NCBI RefSeq assembly: GCF_000430995.1
Contig: NZ_HF952018.1
Location: forward strand, 1,368,449-1,432,448
Reading direction: 5' to 3'
Length of the DNA stretch: 64,000 bases
Origin: Thermobrachium celere DSM 8682
GTDB taxonomy: Bacteria; Bacillota; Clostridia; Clostridiales; Caloramatoraceae
This document shows, piece after piece, positions 27,120 through 36,820 of this stretch; the stretch's first letter is position 1; the number at the start of each line of letters is the position of its first letter. A model generated the notes under the pieces. That model saw only the letters and a list, made by a program, of their open reading frames with translations, made no database searches and was not told the DNA's origin. The translations under genes were made by a program, and so were the position numbers.

Positions 27120-27123
27120 ATAT

Positions 27124-27163
27124 AAAGAGTTTCGTTTTAATTAAATCTAAAACGAAACTCTTT
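27124..27163 (-). terminator. Terminator of the hydrogenase operon
   Basis: 16-bp stem (27124-27139 and 27148-27163) with an 8-nt loop, 11 nt beyond the hndD stop, followed on the minus strand by an AT-rich tract. Confidence 0.8.
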
Positions 27164-27173
27164 GCAATAAAAA

Positions 27174-28913
27174 TTATATCTTTTCCCTTGGTGTATAATG
27201 AGTATGTAGTAATTTATGGGCTTTGTGACCTCCAATTTCTCCTATATACTCCTCATACATCTTCAAAACTGCTGGATTTTCGTGGGATTTTCTTAAAGGC
27301 TTTCTTCTATCCTCTTCATATAATGCATTCATTCTAGCCTTCACTATTTCAAGATTTCCATGATGATATGGCTGTCCTCCACCATCTATACATCCTCCTG
27401 GGCAAGCCATTATTTCAATTGCATGATAGAATCTCTTTCCATCTCTTATATCCTCTAGTAATCTTCTTGCATTTCCAAGCCCATGAGCAACACCAATCTT
27501 AAGTTCCATATCCTTAAGTTTTACTGTTGCTTCTTTTAGTCCATCCTCAAAACCTCTTACTCCATGGAATTCAACATCTTGTAGTGTCTCACCTGTTGCC
27601 CACTCATAAGCAGTTCTTAATGCTGCCTCTATTACTCCACCTGTTGTACCAAATATTACAGATGCACCTGTTGACTCTCCTAGTGGATTATCAAAGTCTT
27701 CATCTGGAAGTTTAGTAAAATCTATACCTGCTTCTCTTATCATCTTTGCAAATTCTCTTGTGGTTATAACATAATCAACATTTTGTACTCCATCTGATTT
27801 TAGCTCTTCTCTTTGAATTTCATATTTTTTAGCAATACAAGGCATAACTGATACTACAACTATCTTATCAGCAGGTATATTAAACTTTTCTGCAAAATAT
27901 GTCTTTGCTATTGCTCCAAACATCATATGAGGAGACTTACAGGTTGAAGGTATATCTAAAAGTTCAGGGAACTGGTGCTCAATAAACTTAACCCAGCTAG
28001 GACAACAGCTTGTAAGAATTGGAAGTCTTCCCTTTCCATTTAGTCTATCTATAAATTCCTTTGCTTCCTCCATTATTGTTACATCCGCTGCAAAATCTGT
28101 ATCAAACACCTTCTTAAATCCAAGTCTTCTTAATGCCGCAACCATTTTGCCTGTAACTATTGTTCCAGGTTTTAATCCAAACTCCTCACCAAGTGCAACT
28201 CTTATAGCTGGTGCTGTTTGTGCTATTACATATTTATCTGGATCATGTAGTGCATTCCATACATCCTGTACATAACTAACTTCTGTAAGTGCTGCAGTTG
28301 GGCAAACTGATACACACTGTCCACAGAAGGTACATTGAGTATCAAGCATTGGTAGATTAAAGGCAGGTCCTACAACTGTTTCAAAGCCTCTATCTATTGC
28401 TGAATAAACACTACATGTTTGAACTTCATTACACATTGTCTCACAGCGTCTGCACATTATACACTTATCAGGATTTCTATAGAGGGCACCACTTGAACTA
28501 TCCTTTTGATATGTTGACTGTTCACCTTCAAATCTAATTTTTCTAATTCCAAGTTCAGCAGCTATTCTCTGTAGGTCACAATTTCCATTCTTTTCACAAA
28601 CTAAGCAATCTGTTGGATGGTCTGAAAGCAAAAGCTCTACCATTGTTCTTCTTGCTCTAATTGCCCTTTTTGTATTTGTTCTAATTATCATTCCATCAAA
28701 ACACTCAGTTGCACATGCAGGTGCAAGATTTCTTCTTCCTTCCACTTCAACTAAACATACTCTACAGGAAGCTGTCCTATTTACCATCTTAATATCATGT
28801 AAATTTAAATGGCATAGAGTAGGTATGTTTATATTTACCATTTTAGCTGCATCTAAAATTGTTGTACCCTCTGGCACCTGCAATTTTATATCATTTATAG
28901 TTACATTAATCAT
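27174..28913 (-). CDS. hndD: [FeFe]-hydrogenase catalytic subunit HndD/HydA
   Basis: 579 aa. In order: N-terminal [2Fe-2S] domain (CHLNLHD; CRVCLVEV), His-ligated cluster (DHPTDCLVCEKNGNCDLQ), two [4Fe-4S] sites (CIMCRRCETMC; CTFCGQCVSVC) and the H-cluster motifs L1 TSCCPSW, L2 MPCIAKKYE and L3 ACPGGCIDGGGQ. The tail GHKAHKLLHTHYTPR is typical. It makes or splits H2 in the multi-subunit, probably electron-bifurcating complex encoded with it. Confidence 0.97.
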   Translation of the reverse strand: MINVTINDIKLQVPEGTTILDAAKMVNINIPTLCHLNLHDIKMVNRTASCRVCLVEVEGRRNLAPACATECFDGMIIRTNTKRAIRARRTMVELLLSDHPTDCLVCEKNGNCDLQRIAAELGIRKIRFEGEQSTYQKDSSSGALYRNPDKCIMCRRCETMCNEVQTCSVYSAIDRGFETVVGPAFNLPMLDTQCTFCGQCVSVCPTAALTEVSYVQDVWNALHDPDKYVIAQTAPAIRVALGEEFGLKPGTIVTGKMVAALRRLGFKKVFDTDFAADVTIMEEAKEFIDRLNGKGRLPILTSCCPSWVKFIEHQFPELLDIPSTCKSPHMMFGAIAKTYFAEKFNIPADKIVVVSVMPCIAKKYEIQREELKSDGVQNVDYVITTREFAKMIREAGIDFTKLPDEDFDNPLGESTGASVIFGTTGGVIEAALRTAYEWATGETLQDVEFHGVRGFEDGLKEATVKLKDMELKIGVAHGLGNARRLLEDIRDGKRFYHAIEIMACPGGCIDGGGQPYHHGNLEIVKARMNALYEEDRRKPLRKSHENPAVLKMYEEYIGEIGGHKAHKLLHTHYTPREKI

Positions 28914-28928
28914 GCTATCCCTCCCAAC

Positions 28929-30719
28929 TTACTTTCTTGTGATAGCTCCAAATCTACAAGTGTTGTAGCACTGGCCACATTTTATACATCCATCTCTGTC
29001 TATAACATGAACCTTCTTTGGCTCTCCATGAATTACATTAACAGGGCACACTCTAGCACAAGCAGTACATCCTACGCATTTTTCTGGAATTATGTAATAC
29101 TTTAGAAGTTCTTTACATACTCCTGCAGGACACTCTTTATCTCTAACATGTGCTAGATATTCATCATAGAAGAATTTCATTGTTGACAAAACAGGGTTAG
29201 GCGAAGTTTGACCAAGTCCACAGAGTGATGAATCTCTAACAGTCTCTGCAAGTTCCTTTAACATCTCTAAGTCTTCCATTTCACCCTTACCCTCTGTAAT
29301 CTTATTTAGTATTTCTAGCAATCTCTTATTACCTATTCTACATGCAGTACATCTTCCGCATGATTCATCACAGCTAAACTCAAGGTAGAATTTTGCTATG
29401 TTTACCATACAGTCATCTTCATCCATAACAATCATTCCACCTGAGCCCATCATTGAACCTAGTGCTGTTAAGTTATCATAGTCTATTGGAGTATCTAGAT
29501 GTTCTGCTGGTATACATCCACCTGAAGGTCCACCTGTTTGAACTGCCTTAAACTTTTTACCTCCCTTTATTCCTCCACCTAAATCATATATTATCTCTCT
29601 TAAGGTAATTCCCATTGGAACCTCAACTAGTCCAACATTATTTACTTTTCCAGCAAGTGCAAATACTTTAGTTCCCTTACTCTTTTCTGTTCCAATAGAA
29701 GCAAACCAATCTGCTCCATTTAATATAATAGGAGCAATATTAGCAAAGGTCTCTACATTGTTAATATTTGTTGGTTTTTTCCAAAGTCCAACCTGTGCAG
29801 GATATGGTGGCTTTACAGTTGGCTCTCCACGTCCACCCTCAATTGAATTTATTAGTGCAGTTTCCTCACCACATATAAAAGCACCAGCACCTATTTTTAT
29901 TTCTACATCAAAGGAAAAATCTGTTCCAAATATGTTCTTACCTAAAAGTCCTAACTCCCTTGCTTGATTTATTGCAATTCTAAGTCTATGGATTGCAAGA
30001 GGATATTCTGCCCTTACATATATATATCCAAACTGTGCACCAATTGCATAGGCTGCAATTGCCATTCCCTCCAAAACAGAATGAGGATCACCCTCAAGAA
30101 TACTTCTGTCCATAAAAGCTCCGGGGTCACCTTCATCAGCATTACATATTACATATTTAATATCTGATTTAGATTTTCTTGTTGCCTCCCATTTTACACC
30201 TGTTGGGAATCCTCCACCTCCACGACCCCTTAGGCCACTCCTCTTTACAACATCAATTACCTCCTCTGGAGTCATTTCTGTCAGTACTTTTCCAAGTGCC
30301 ATATATCCATCAGCTGCTATATATTCATTAATGTTTTCTGGATCAATCTTTCCACAATTTCTTAGTGCAATTCTTAGCTGTTTCTTATAAAAAGGTATTT
30401 TACTCTGTTCTGAAAGTTTTTCATGGGTATCTGGTTCAACATATAGTTTTTCTTGATAAACTCTACCTTTTACCACATGTTCTGCAACTATCTTTCTTGC
30501 AGCATCCTCATCTACTTCAACATAAAAAACGTTGTCGGGCATTACCTTAACAATAGGTCCCTTTTCACAAAAACCAAAGCATCCAGTCATGAGAACATTA
30601 ACTTCTGACTGCAGATTTGCCTTTTTAATTTCCTCTTTTAAAACATCAAGAACCCTATTGCTGTTGGAGGCTTGACAGCCAGTTCCACCACAAACCAAAA
30701 GTTCCATTCTTATTGGCAT
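28929..30719 (-). CDS. hndC: Hydrogenase NAD(P)/FMN subunit HndC/HydB (NuoF-like)
   Basis: 596 aa. Thioredoxin-like [2Fe-2S] domain at the start (CGGTGCQAS; CFGFCEKGP), the NuoF core with Gly-rich NAD and FMN sites (GLRGRGGGGFPTG; CNADEGDPGAFMDR), a [4Fe-4S] site (CDESCGRCTACRIG) and two C-terminal [4Fe-4S] motifs (CVGCTACARVC; CIKCGQCYNTC). It passes electrons between NAD(P)H and ferredoxin/H2. 15 nt before hndD. Confidence 0.96.
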   Translation of the reverse strand: MPIRMELLVCGGTGCQASNSNRVLDVLKEEIKKANLQSEVNVLMTGCFGFCEKGPIVKVMPDNVFYVEVDEDAARKIVAEHVVKGRVYQEKLYVEPDTHEKLSEQSKIPFYKKQLRIALRNCGKIDPENINEYIAADGYMALGKVLTEMTPEEVIDVVKRSGLRGRGGGGFPTGVKWEATRKSKSDIKYVICNADEGDPGAFMDRSILEGDPHSVLEGMAIAAYAIGAQFGYIYVRAEYPLAIHRLRIAINQARELGLLGKNIFGTDFSFDVEIKIGAGAFICGEETALINSIEGGRGEPTVKPPYPAQVGLWKKPTNINNVETFANIAPIILNGADWFASIGTEKSKGTKVFALAGKVNNVGLVEVPMGITLREIIYDLGGGIKGGKKFKAVQTGGPSGGCIPAEHLDTPIDYDNLTALGSMMGSGGMIVMDEDDCMVNIAKFYLEFSCDESCGRCTACRIGNKRLLEILNKITEGKGEMEDLEMLKELAETVRDSSLCGLGQTSPNPVLSTMKFFYDEYLAHVRDKECPAGVCKELLKYYIIPEKCVGCTACARVCPVNVIHGEPKKVHVIDRDGCIKCGQCYNTCRFGAITRK

Positions 30720-30729
30720 ATTATCCCTC

Positions 30730-31095
30730 CTATCCTCTTAAAACCCATTCTTTTATTACTTCTCCATTTTTAACATGCCTTTTTACAATTTCCTTTGCTT
30801 TTTCACTATCAACCTTGCCATATAGCACAGGCTCTTTATTTGGCATTCTCACCTCAACTGTTGGCTCTGCATAGCAAAAACCCATACAGCCTGTTTGAAC
30901 CACAACTGCATTATCTATATGTTCATTTCTTATTTCTTCAACTATTGCATTGATTGTATTTCTAGCACCTGCTGCTATACCACATGTAGCCATACCAACT
31001 AATATTTTTACTTTATCCTCATTAGTTTCTCTATTTTGAAGAGTATCTTTATATTTTTCTCTTATCTGCTTTAGTTCCTCTAAAGACTTAATCAT
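30730..31095 (-). CDS. hndB: [2Fe-2S] ferredoxin-like subunit HndB
   Basis: 121 aa thioredoxin-like ferredoxin. Ligands C-x10-12-C at MATCGIAAGA and C-x3-C at CMGFC are visible. This small subunit is specific to Hnd-type complexes. It overlaps the hndA stop by 4 nt (ATGA). Confidence 0.9.
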   Translation of the reverse strand: MIKSLEELKQIREKYKDTLQNRETNEDKVKILVGMATCGIAAGARNTINAIVEEIRNEHIDNAVVVQTGCMGFCYAEPTVEVRMPNKEPVLYGKVDSEKAKEIVKRHVKNGEVIKEWVLRG

Positions 31096-31586
31096 TGAGT
31101 GCTACCTCCTTCTCTATATTCATCTAATATAGACTTGACATCTTCTACCTTAACTCTTCCATAAACCTTTCCATCTACCATAACAACTGGTGCAAGTCCA
31201 CAAGCACCAACACATCTTAAACTATCAACCGTAAACATTCCATCTGGAGACATATTACCCTCTGTGATGTTAAGCTGTTTTTTTATCTCCTCTAATACCT
31301 TATCCGCACCCTTTACGAAGCACGCTGTACCCATACATACATTGATTACATGTTTTCCTCTAGGTTCCATAGTAAAATAAGAATAGAATGTTGCCACTCC
31401 ATAAACCTTAGCTGCAGGAATATTAAGCTTTCTTGCTATAAATAACTGTACATCTTTAGGAAGGTATCCAAATATCTCTTGGGCTTTATAAAGAACTCCA
31501 ATCAGTGCTCCTTCCTTTTGTTCTATTGAGTCAATATAACTCTCTAGCTGTTTCAATTTTTCAGCATCAACATCGTACTTTGCCAT
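31092..31586 (-). CDS. hndA: NuoE-like [2Fe-2S] subunit HndA/HydC
   Basis: 164 aa. The four cluster ligands follow the NuoE spacing (CMGTACFVKG near 88, then CVGACGLAP near 130). First gene of the hndABCD operon, with AAGGAGG upstream. No recognised operator in the 140-nt upstream gap. Confidence 0.94.
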   Translation of the reverse strand: MAKYDVDAEKLKQLESYIDSIEQKEGALIGVLYKAQEIFGYLPKDVQLFIARKLNIPAAKVYGVATFYSYFTMEPRGKHVINVCMGTACFVKGADKVLEEIKKQLNITEGNMSPDGMFTVDSLRCVGACGLAPVVMVDGKVYGRVKVEDVKSILDEYREGGSTQ

Positions 31587-31677
31587 AAAATACCTCCTTA
31601 CACAAAGTATAGATATACAAACCTAGTAATTATTTTTTCCTAAATTATTTATGTAAATACAAATTTTTAAAATAAAA

Positions 31678-31718
31678 ATAAGCAAACAAAAGGTTTTTAA
31701 TCCCTTTTGTTTGCTTAT
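31678..31718 (-). terminator. Terminator after the histidine kinase gene
   Basis: Stem of about 15 bp (31678-31693 and 31703-31718), 8 nt past the kinase stop codon, with T-rich trailer on the minus strand. Confidence 0.8.
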
Positions 31719-31726
31719 TTATAAAT

Positions 31727-32791
31727 CTAAATTTCAATTATAATTTTTAATGTATTGTCTTCCTTTATGGCTTTTAATTGCCCACCATGGAGCTCTATAA
31801 TTCTCTTTGCTATAGCAAGCCCTAAACCGCTACTTCCTTCACCTCTTGATGTATCTCCTTTGTAAAACTTTTGAAATATACGATCTACATCTATACAATC
31901 TAAATTTTTAGATTGATTTATTATTAAAAGTTCAGCTTTTTCTTTATTGAATAACTTTATATATACTGAAGAACCTATATCACTATATTTTAATGCATTT
32001 GAAATTAGATTATCCATAACCCTAACAAACTGTTCAATATCTATATTTACATTTATATCATAGCTTTCAATTTCATATTCTAATGACAAATTTTTATTTT
32101 GAAAAATTGGTTTATATTCCTCTGCTATTTGAATAACTAATGTAGCTAAGTTTACTTCTTGTTTTTTTAATTTAAAATCTACACTATTTAGCTTTGCAAA
32201 TTCAAACAAATCATCTATTATTTTTTTAATTTTATGCGATGCATTGTAGGCCAAATTTATATACTTTTCATTTTCACCTTCTTTATTGTTATTTGTATTT
32301 TGTAATATCTCTAAATACCCCATTAATGTTGTTAAAGGTGTCTTTAAATCATGTGCTAAACCAACAATTAAATCATTTTTTATCTTTTCCTCCTGCCTTT
32401 CTTTATCAAACATTCTTTTTAGTTCTCTTGACATATTATTTATGCTTTTAGTTAGTTCTGATATTTCATCATTACCTATCACTTCTATTGTATCCCCTAT
32501 GCTTCCATTAGCAATATTTTTAACCCTTTGAGATAGATACATAATATATTTAACTCTTTTATTTACTAAAACATAAAAAGTTATTATAAAACATATTATG
32601 CTTCCCAAAATGATAATCAAAGCAAATAAATTAAAAATAACAGGTGCTACATTATTTACGTTTTTAATTATATACATTGTCAAAATATTTCCTATTAAAA
32701 TTATATAAATAATTGAAATCATTAAACTTATTATTATTGTAAATATTAACTTTGCTGTGATTCCACTAATTAGCTTTTTAATTCTTTTCAT
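31727..32791 (-). CDS. Sensor histidine kinase
   Basis: 354 aa. Two membrane helices (about 12-35 and 48-70) with almost no extracellular loop, then HAMP, H-box LAHDLKTPLTTLMGY (phospho-His near 148), N-box NLISNALKYS and G-box GLGLAIAKR. The tiny sensor loop suggests it senses within the membrane, as in intramembrane-sensing kinases for cell-envelope stress. The ATG overlaps the response-regulator stop by 4 nt. Confidence 0.92.
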   Translation of the reverse strand: MKRIKKLISGITAKLIFTIIISLMISIIYIILIGNILTMYIIKNVNNVAPVIFNLFALIIILGSIICFIITFYVLVNKRVKYIMYLSQRVKNIANGSIGDTIEVIGNDEISELTKSINNMSRELKRMFDKERQEEKIKNDLIVGLAHDLKTPLTTLMGYLEILQNTNNNKEGENEKYINLAYNASHKIKKIIDDLFEFAKLNSVDFKLKKQEVNLATLVIQIAEEYKPIFQNKNLSLEYEIESYDINVNIDIEQFVRVMDNLISNALKYSDIGSSVYIKLFNKEKAELLIINQSKNLDCIDVDRIFQKFYKGDTSRGEGSSGLGLAIAKRIIELHGGQLKAIKEDNTLKIIIEI

Positions 32792-33468
32792 ATTTTATAC
32801 CCTACTCCCCATACTGTTTTAATATAAACTGGTCTTTTTGGATCTTCTTCTATCTTTTGCCTTAAATTTGTTATATGAACCATAACAGTATTATCTGCTT
32901 TAAAAAATTCTTCTCCCCACACAGTCTCATATATTTTAGGTATACTCATTACTATTCCTCTATTTCTTGCAAGAAGTTCTAATATACCAAACTCCTTTGA
33001 TGTTAATGTTACTTCTCTATCCTTTACAAACACTTGTCTTGTATCACAATTAATTTTTAAATCTCCTATTTCTATAACCCTATCGTCATTTTTATTATTA
33101 TATCTTTTATATCTTCTAAGTTGTGATTTTACTCTTGCCACAAGTTCCATAATGCTAAAGGGTTTAGTAATATAGTCCTCTGCTCCAGATGATAATCCTA
33201 ATAATTTATCCTTCTCCTCATCCTTTGCTGATAGTATTATGATAGGCATATAATAGTTTTTTCTTATTTCATTACATAAACTTATGCCATCTAATCCCTT
33301 CATCATTATATCTGTAATTACTAAATCCACTGTTGTTTCTTTTAATATATTCAGTGCTTCAATACCATCATTAGCATGTATAACTTTATACCCTTCATTT
33401 TTTAAATATATTTCTATAATATCTCTAATCTCCTTTTCATCATCTACAATTAAAATTGTTTCACTCAT
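32788..33468 (-). CDS. OmpR/PhoB-family response regulator
   Basis: 226 aa from ATG 33468, chosen for the AGAGGG 9 nt upstream; three codons earlier an ATG abuts the RBS. Receiver domain with acidic pocket (VDDE) and phospho-Asp in VITDIMMKG (D53), then a winged-helix DNA-binding domain (TSKEFGILELLARN; VWGVGYKI). It works with the kinase encoded immediately downstream. Confidence 0.94.
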   Translation of the reverse strand: MSETILIVDDEKEIRDIIEIYLKNEGYKVIHANDGIEALNILKETTVDLVITDIMMKGLDGISLCNEIRKNYYMPIIILSAKDEEKDKLLGLSSGAEDYITKPFSIMELVARVKSQLRRYKRYNNKNDDRVIEIGDLKINCDTRQVFVKDREVTLTSKEFGILELLARNRGIVMSIPKIYETVWGEEFFKADNTVMVHITNLRQKIEEDPKRPVYIKTVWGVGYKI

Positions 33469-33473
33469 CTCAA

Positions 33474-34043
33474 TCATCCCTCTTTACCATTATTACAGAT
33501 TAATACATATGCAGGCGGAACATTAAGAAAAGTCCTTTTTAAAGTAATTAGGTTAAAATATCTCCTAAATAATTTTAACTTTAACAATGTATATTGAAAC
33601 GTAATAAAAACTCCATGTATTGAAAGAATTTCCTTGGTATTTCTTAATATATTCTCTGCTACCTCACTTGGCAAACTTGTAAAAGGTAAACCTGATACTA
33701 TATAATCAACTTTATTTATCTCTAATACCTTTAGGTATTCTTTTATATTTTCTGCTGAATCATTTATTATAAATAAGTTATCAACTCCACTAAATTTATT
33801 AACAAGAATATCATAAAATTCTTCATTGTATTCTATTGCAATTAATATTGTATCTTTTTTCCTTCTTTTTATCAATTCTTCTGTAAATACTCCTGTTCCA
33901 GGTCCATATTCTACAATACACTCTGCTTTATTAAAATCTATTCCCTCCATCATCTTTTTACATAGTTTCTTAGAGCTTGGTAATATTGCACCAGTAAAGT
34001 TAGGATTTTTTATAAATTGGCTTATAAAAACTTTATATTCCAT
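33474..34043 (-). CDS. SAM-dependent methyltransferase, phospholipid N-methyltransferase-like
   Basis: 189 aa. The nucleotide site VEYGPGTGVFTEEL (near 44), preceded by FTGAILPSSKKLCKKM, matches phosphatidylethanolamine N-methyltransferase-like proteins more than rRNA dimethylases, whose catalytic N-[LI]-PY motif is replaced by SGLPF. First gene of a three-gene unit with the two-component system, so envelope lipid modification under that system is plausible. Activity untested. Confidence 0.75.
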   Translation of the reverse strand: MEYKVFISQFIKNPNFTGAILPSSKKLCKKMMEGIDFNKAECIVEYGPGTGVFTEELIKRRKKDTILIAIEYNEEFYDILVNKFSGVDNLFIINDSAENIKEYLKVLEINKVDYIVSGLPFTSLPSEVAENILRNTKEILSIHGVFITFQYTLLKLKLFRRYFNLITLKRTFLNVPPAYVLICNNGKEG

Positions 34044-34161
34044 TATTATACCCCCTTCATATTATTTAAGGGTATAATAGAACATAAACCTTAAGCATAT
34101 AATAAAAAAAGTCTTAAGAATTCTTAAGTTTGAAAAGTATATTCTTTGAATTATAATAAAA

Positions 34162-34209
34162 AAACACCAATTGGTTTTATAGAAGGGGGAACGCAACCAA
34201 TTGGTGTTT
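34162..34209 (-). terminator. Bidirectional terminator after ptsI
   Basis: 15-bp perfect stem (34162-34176 and 34195-34209) with an 18-nt loop and T-run on the minus strand. Confidence 0.8.
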
Positions 34210-34215
34210 CTTACA

Positions 34216-35925
34216 TTATCTATTTACAAAATTTTGTATTTTGCTCTTTATCTCTTCAGAAGTTGCACACATAACAACTTCATCTGCAAGCTTCTTTGCT
34301 TCTTCATAGTTTAGACTTGTTATTAGCTTTCTTGCCTTTAGTATTGAAGAGGCACTCATACTAAACTCATCAAGTCCAAATCCTAATAGAACTGGAATTA
34401 TTCTTTCATCTCCTGCCATTTCTCCACACATTCCAGCCCATTTTCCTTCTTTATGTGCATTGTCTATTACCATCTTTATTAATCTTAAAACTGCTGGATG
34501 GAATGGGTCATATAGGTATGATATCTTTTCATTCATTCTATCAACTGCAACTGTATATTGAATTAGGTCATTTGTTCCTATACTAAAGAAGTCTACTTCC
34601 TTTGCTAATATGTCTGATACTATTGCAGCAGATGGTATCTCTATCATTATACCTATCTCTACATCATTACTGTAGGCAATTCCTTCTACCTTAAGTTCAT
34701 TTTTAACTTCTTCAACTACTGCCTTTGCCTGTCTTAATTCCTCTATTCCTGATATCATAGGGAACATTATCTTTAGGTTTCCATAAACTGATGCTCTAAA
34801 TAGAGCTCTAAGTTGAGTCTTGAATATGTCCTTTCTATCAAGACATAGTCTTATTGCTCTATATCCAAGGAATGGGTTCATTTCTTCATCAATCTTTAGA
34901 TATGGAAGCTTCTTGTCTCCACCAATATCTAATGTTCTTATAACAACTGGTCTTCCTTCCATTCCTTCTAGAACTGCCTTGTAGGCTTCAAATTGCTCTT
35001 CTTCTGTTGGAAGGCTGTCCTTATCCATATATAAGAACTCTGTTCTAAATAATCCTACACCCTCTGCACCATTTTTAAGTGCTCCTTCTACGTTGCTTGG
35101 TGTACCTATATTTGCAGCAAGTTCTACCTTTCTTCCATCAACTGTTATTGACTCAGCATTTACAAGCTTTGATAGTTCCTTCTTGTACTCTATTAGTTTT
35201 TGTTGTTTTTCTCTATACTTTTGTAGAGTTTCTTCATCTGGATTTACTATAACAACGCCTTCATCACCATCTAATATTAGCATATCACCAGTTTTAACTG
35301 TAGTTGTTACATTTGATAATCCAACTACTGCTGGTATTTCAAGTGATCTTGCCATTATAGCTGAGTGGGATGTTCTACCACCTATATCTGTAGCAAATCC
35401 TAATACCTTTTCCTTATCCATTTGTGCAGTATCAGATGGTGTTAGGTCATTTATAACTATTATGCATTCTCTATCTATTTCTGCAATTGATGCAGTTTCT
35501 ATTCCCATTAGTATATTTATTATTCTCTTGCTTACGTCTCTTATATCTGCTGCTCTTTCTCTCATGTATTCATTATCCATTGACTCAAACATTGAAATAA
35601 ACATATCAGCAGTTTGCTTTAGTGCATACTCTGCACAAATTGATTCTGCACTAATTTGTGCCTCTACTGCACCAATAAATTCAGGGTCTTCTAACATCAT
35701 AAGATGTGCCTCAAAAACTTGTGCCTTATCTTCACCTATTTTTTCTCTTGCTATTTCTTTTATTTTTTCAAGTTGCTCCTTTGCAGTAGCTACAGCATTT
35801 TGTAATTTTGTAGTTTCAGCTTCAACATTTTCTATAGTTCTTCTTTCGATCTCAACTTCTTTATCTACTATTACAAGTGCCTTGCCGATAGCTACTCCTG
35901 ATGACGCAGCTATTCCCTTTAACAT
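34216..35925 (-). CDS. ptsI: PTS enzyme I, phosphoenolpyruvate-protein phosphotransferase
   Basis: 569 aa, full length. Phospho-His lies in [12 protein letters not shown] (near 189), the PEP/metal site in GIMIEIPSA and [12 protein letters not shown], and the reactive Cys in [11 protein letters not shown] (near 500). It transfers phosphate from PEP to HPr in the cytoplasm. 20 nt after ptsH in a crr-ptsH-ptsI operon. Confidence 0.97.
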   Translation of the reverse strand: MLKGIAASSGVAIGKALVIVDKEVEIERRTIENVEAETTKLQNAVATAKEQLEKIKEIAREKIGEDKAQVFEAHLMMLEDPEFIGAVEAQISAESICAEYALKQTADMFISMFESMDNEYMRERAADIRDVSKRIINILMGIETASIAEIDRECIIVINDLTPSDTAQMDKEKVLGFATDIGGRTSHSAIMARSLEIPAVVGLSNVTTTVKTGDMLILDGDEGVVIVNPDEETLQKYREKQQKLIEYKKELSKLVNAESITVDGRKVELAANIGTPSNVEGALKNGAEGVGLFRTEFLYMDKDSLPTEEEQFEAYKAVLEGMEGRPVVIRTLDIGGDKKLPYLKIDEEMNPFLGYRAIRLCLDRKDIFKTQLRALFRASVYGNLKIMFPMISGIEELRQAKAVVEEVKNELKVEGIAYSNDVEIGIMIEIPSAAIVSDILAKEVDFFSIGTNDLIQYTVAVDRMNEKISYLYDPFHPAVLRLIKMVIDNAHKEGKWAGMCGEMAGDERIIPVLLGFGLDEFSMSASSILKARKLITSLNYEEAKKLADEVVMCATSEEIKSKIQNFVNR

Positions 35926-35945
35926 TTAGCTTCTCCTCCTTAGAA

Positions 35946-36206
35946 TTATTCAAGGCCGTTTAGTATAAGGTTTGTAAGAGCCTCTATTGCTTGAGCTTCA
36001 TCTTCTCCATTTGCCTTTATTACTATTTCTTCACCCTTCTTTGCAGCCATTGTCATAAGGCTCATTATGCTCTTTGCATTGTATTCTTTTCCAGCCTTTT
36101 CAATTGTTATAGCTGACTTAAACTTTGCAGCCTCTTTTACTATTATTCCTGCTGGTCTTGCATGTATTCCTGTTTCATTTTGAATAACTATCTTCTTTTC
36201 CATCAT
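35946..36206 (-). CDS. ptsH: HPr phosphocarrier protein
   Basis: 86 aa from ATG 36206 (GGAGG 8 nt upstream), which puts the phospho-His at residue 15 (GIHARPAG) as in the family. The regulatory Ser region KSIMSLM is present, so HPr kinase control is likely. It relays phosphate from enzyme I to the IIA protein encoded 21 nt upstream. Confidence 0.95.
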   Translation of the reverse strand: MMEKKIVIQNETGIHARPAGIIVKEAAKFKSAITIEKAGKEYNAKSIMSLMTMAAKKGEEIVIKANGEDEAQAIEALTNLILNGLE

Positions 36207-36227
36207 CTTCATAACCTCCATCTATTA

Positions 36228-36713
36228 TTATTTTTTTATTTTTACATTTGCAACAACACTGTTTGCATTAACTTCTCCATTATTTACACTTAGCTCTTCT
36301 ACAACGTCCATATTAGTTATAAGCATTGGAGTTATTGTTGACTTAGCCTTTTCCTTTACTAGATTTAAATCAAATGCAACAAGCTTATCTCCCTTTTTAA
36401 CTTTATCTCCTTCTTTTACAAACGCTTCAAATCCTTCTCCTTGCATTTGAACTGTATCAATTCCTATGTGAAGAAGAATTTCAAGTCCTTCGTTTGTCTT
36501 TAAACCTACTGCATGCTTAGTTGGGAAAACTTGAACAACTTCTGCATCGCATGGTGCATATAAAACTCCTTCAGTTGGCTCAATAGCTAGTCCATCTCCA
36601 AGCATTTTTGAAGCAAACACTTCATCTGGAACATTTGAAAGTTCTACAACAGTACCTACCATGTGTGCGTTTAATTCTATTGCATTGTTCTTTTTCTTGA
36701 AAAATCCAAACAT
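36228..36713 (-). CDS. crr: PTS glucose-family IIA component (Crr-like)
   Basis: 161 aa soluble single-domain IIA-Glc. Both histidine motifs are present: VFPTKHAVGL (near 76) and the phospho-His LLHIGIDTV (near 91). Stand-alone forms phosphorylate IIBC permeases encoded elsewhere. Its transcript begins beyond a RAT/terminator pair controlled by the antiterminator gene just upstream. Confidence 0.93.
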   Translation of the reverse strand: MFGFFKKKNNAIELNAHMVGTVVELSNVPDEVFASKMLGDGLAIEPTEGVLYAPCDAEVVQVFPTKHAVGLKTNEGLEILLHIGIDTVQMQGEGFEAFVKEGDKVKKGDKLVAFDLNLVKEKAKSTITPMLITNMDVVEELSVNNGEVNANSVVANVKIKK

Positions 36714-36753
36714 GTTCTTACCTCCTAATTTTCTAAAAATTATTAAAAATTAA

Positions 36754-36820
36754 AGGCATGAGCTAATAAGACATATAAAAGTCTTATTAGGCTCATGCCT
36801 GATCGAATCAGTAACACGCC
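36754..36820 (-). promoter_or_regulatory. RAT antiterminator site overlapping a terminator, in front of crr
   Basis: On the minus strand a ribonucleic antiterminator (36790-36820; paired GGC/GCC and CTGA/TCAG with TGTTA facing CATGA) overlaps the 5' arm of a 19-bp terminator hairpin (36754-36772 and 36781-36800). The two folds exclude each other. The RAT starts on the stop codon of the antiterminator gene, so the protein controls read-through into crr-ptsH-ptsI. Confidence 0.85.

Noticed and set aside
33474-34043. rRNA adenine dimethylase (KsgA/Erm)
   Set aside because: The catalytic N-[LI]-PY motif is replaced by SGLPF and the N-terminus fits lipid methyltransferases better.
35093-35929. 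Long plus-strand frame opposite ptsI (278 codons)
   Set aside because: Antisense shadow of a well-conserved gene with no RBS and low-complexity Ser/Ile composition.
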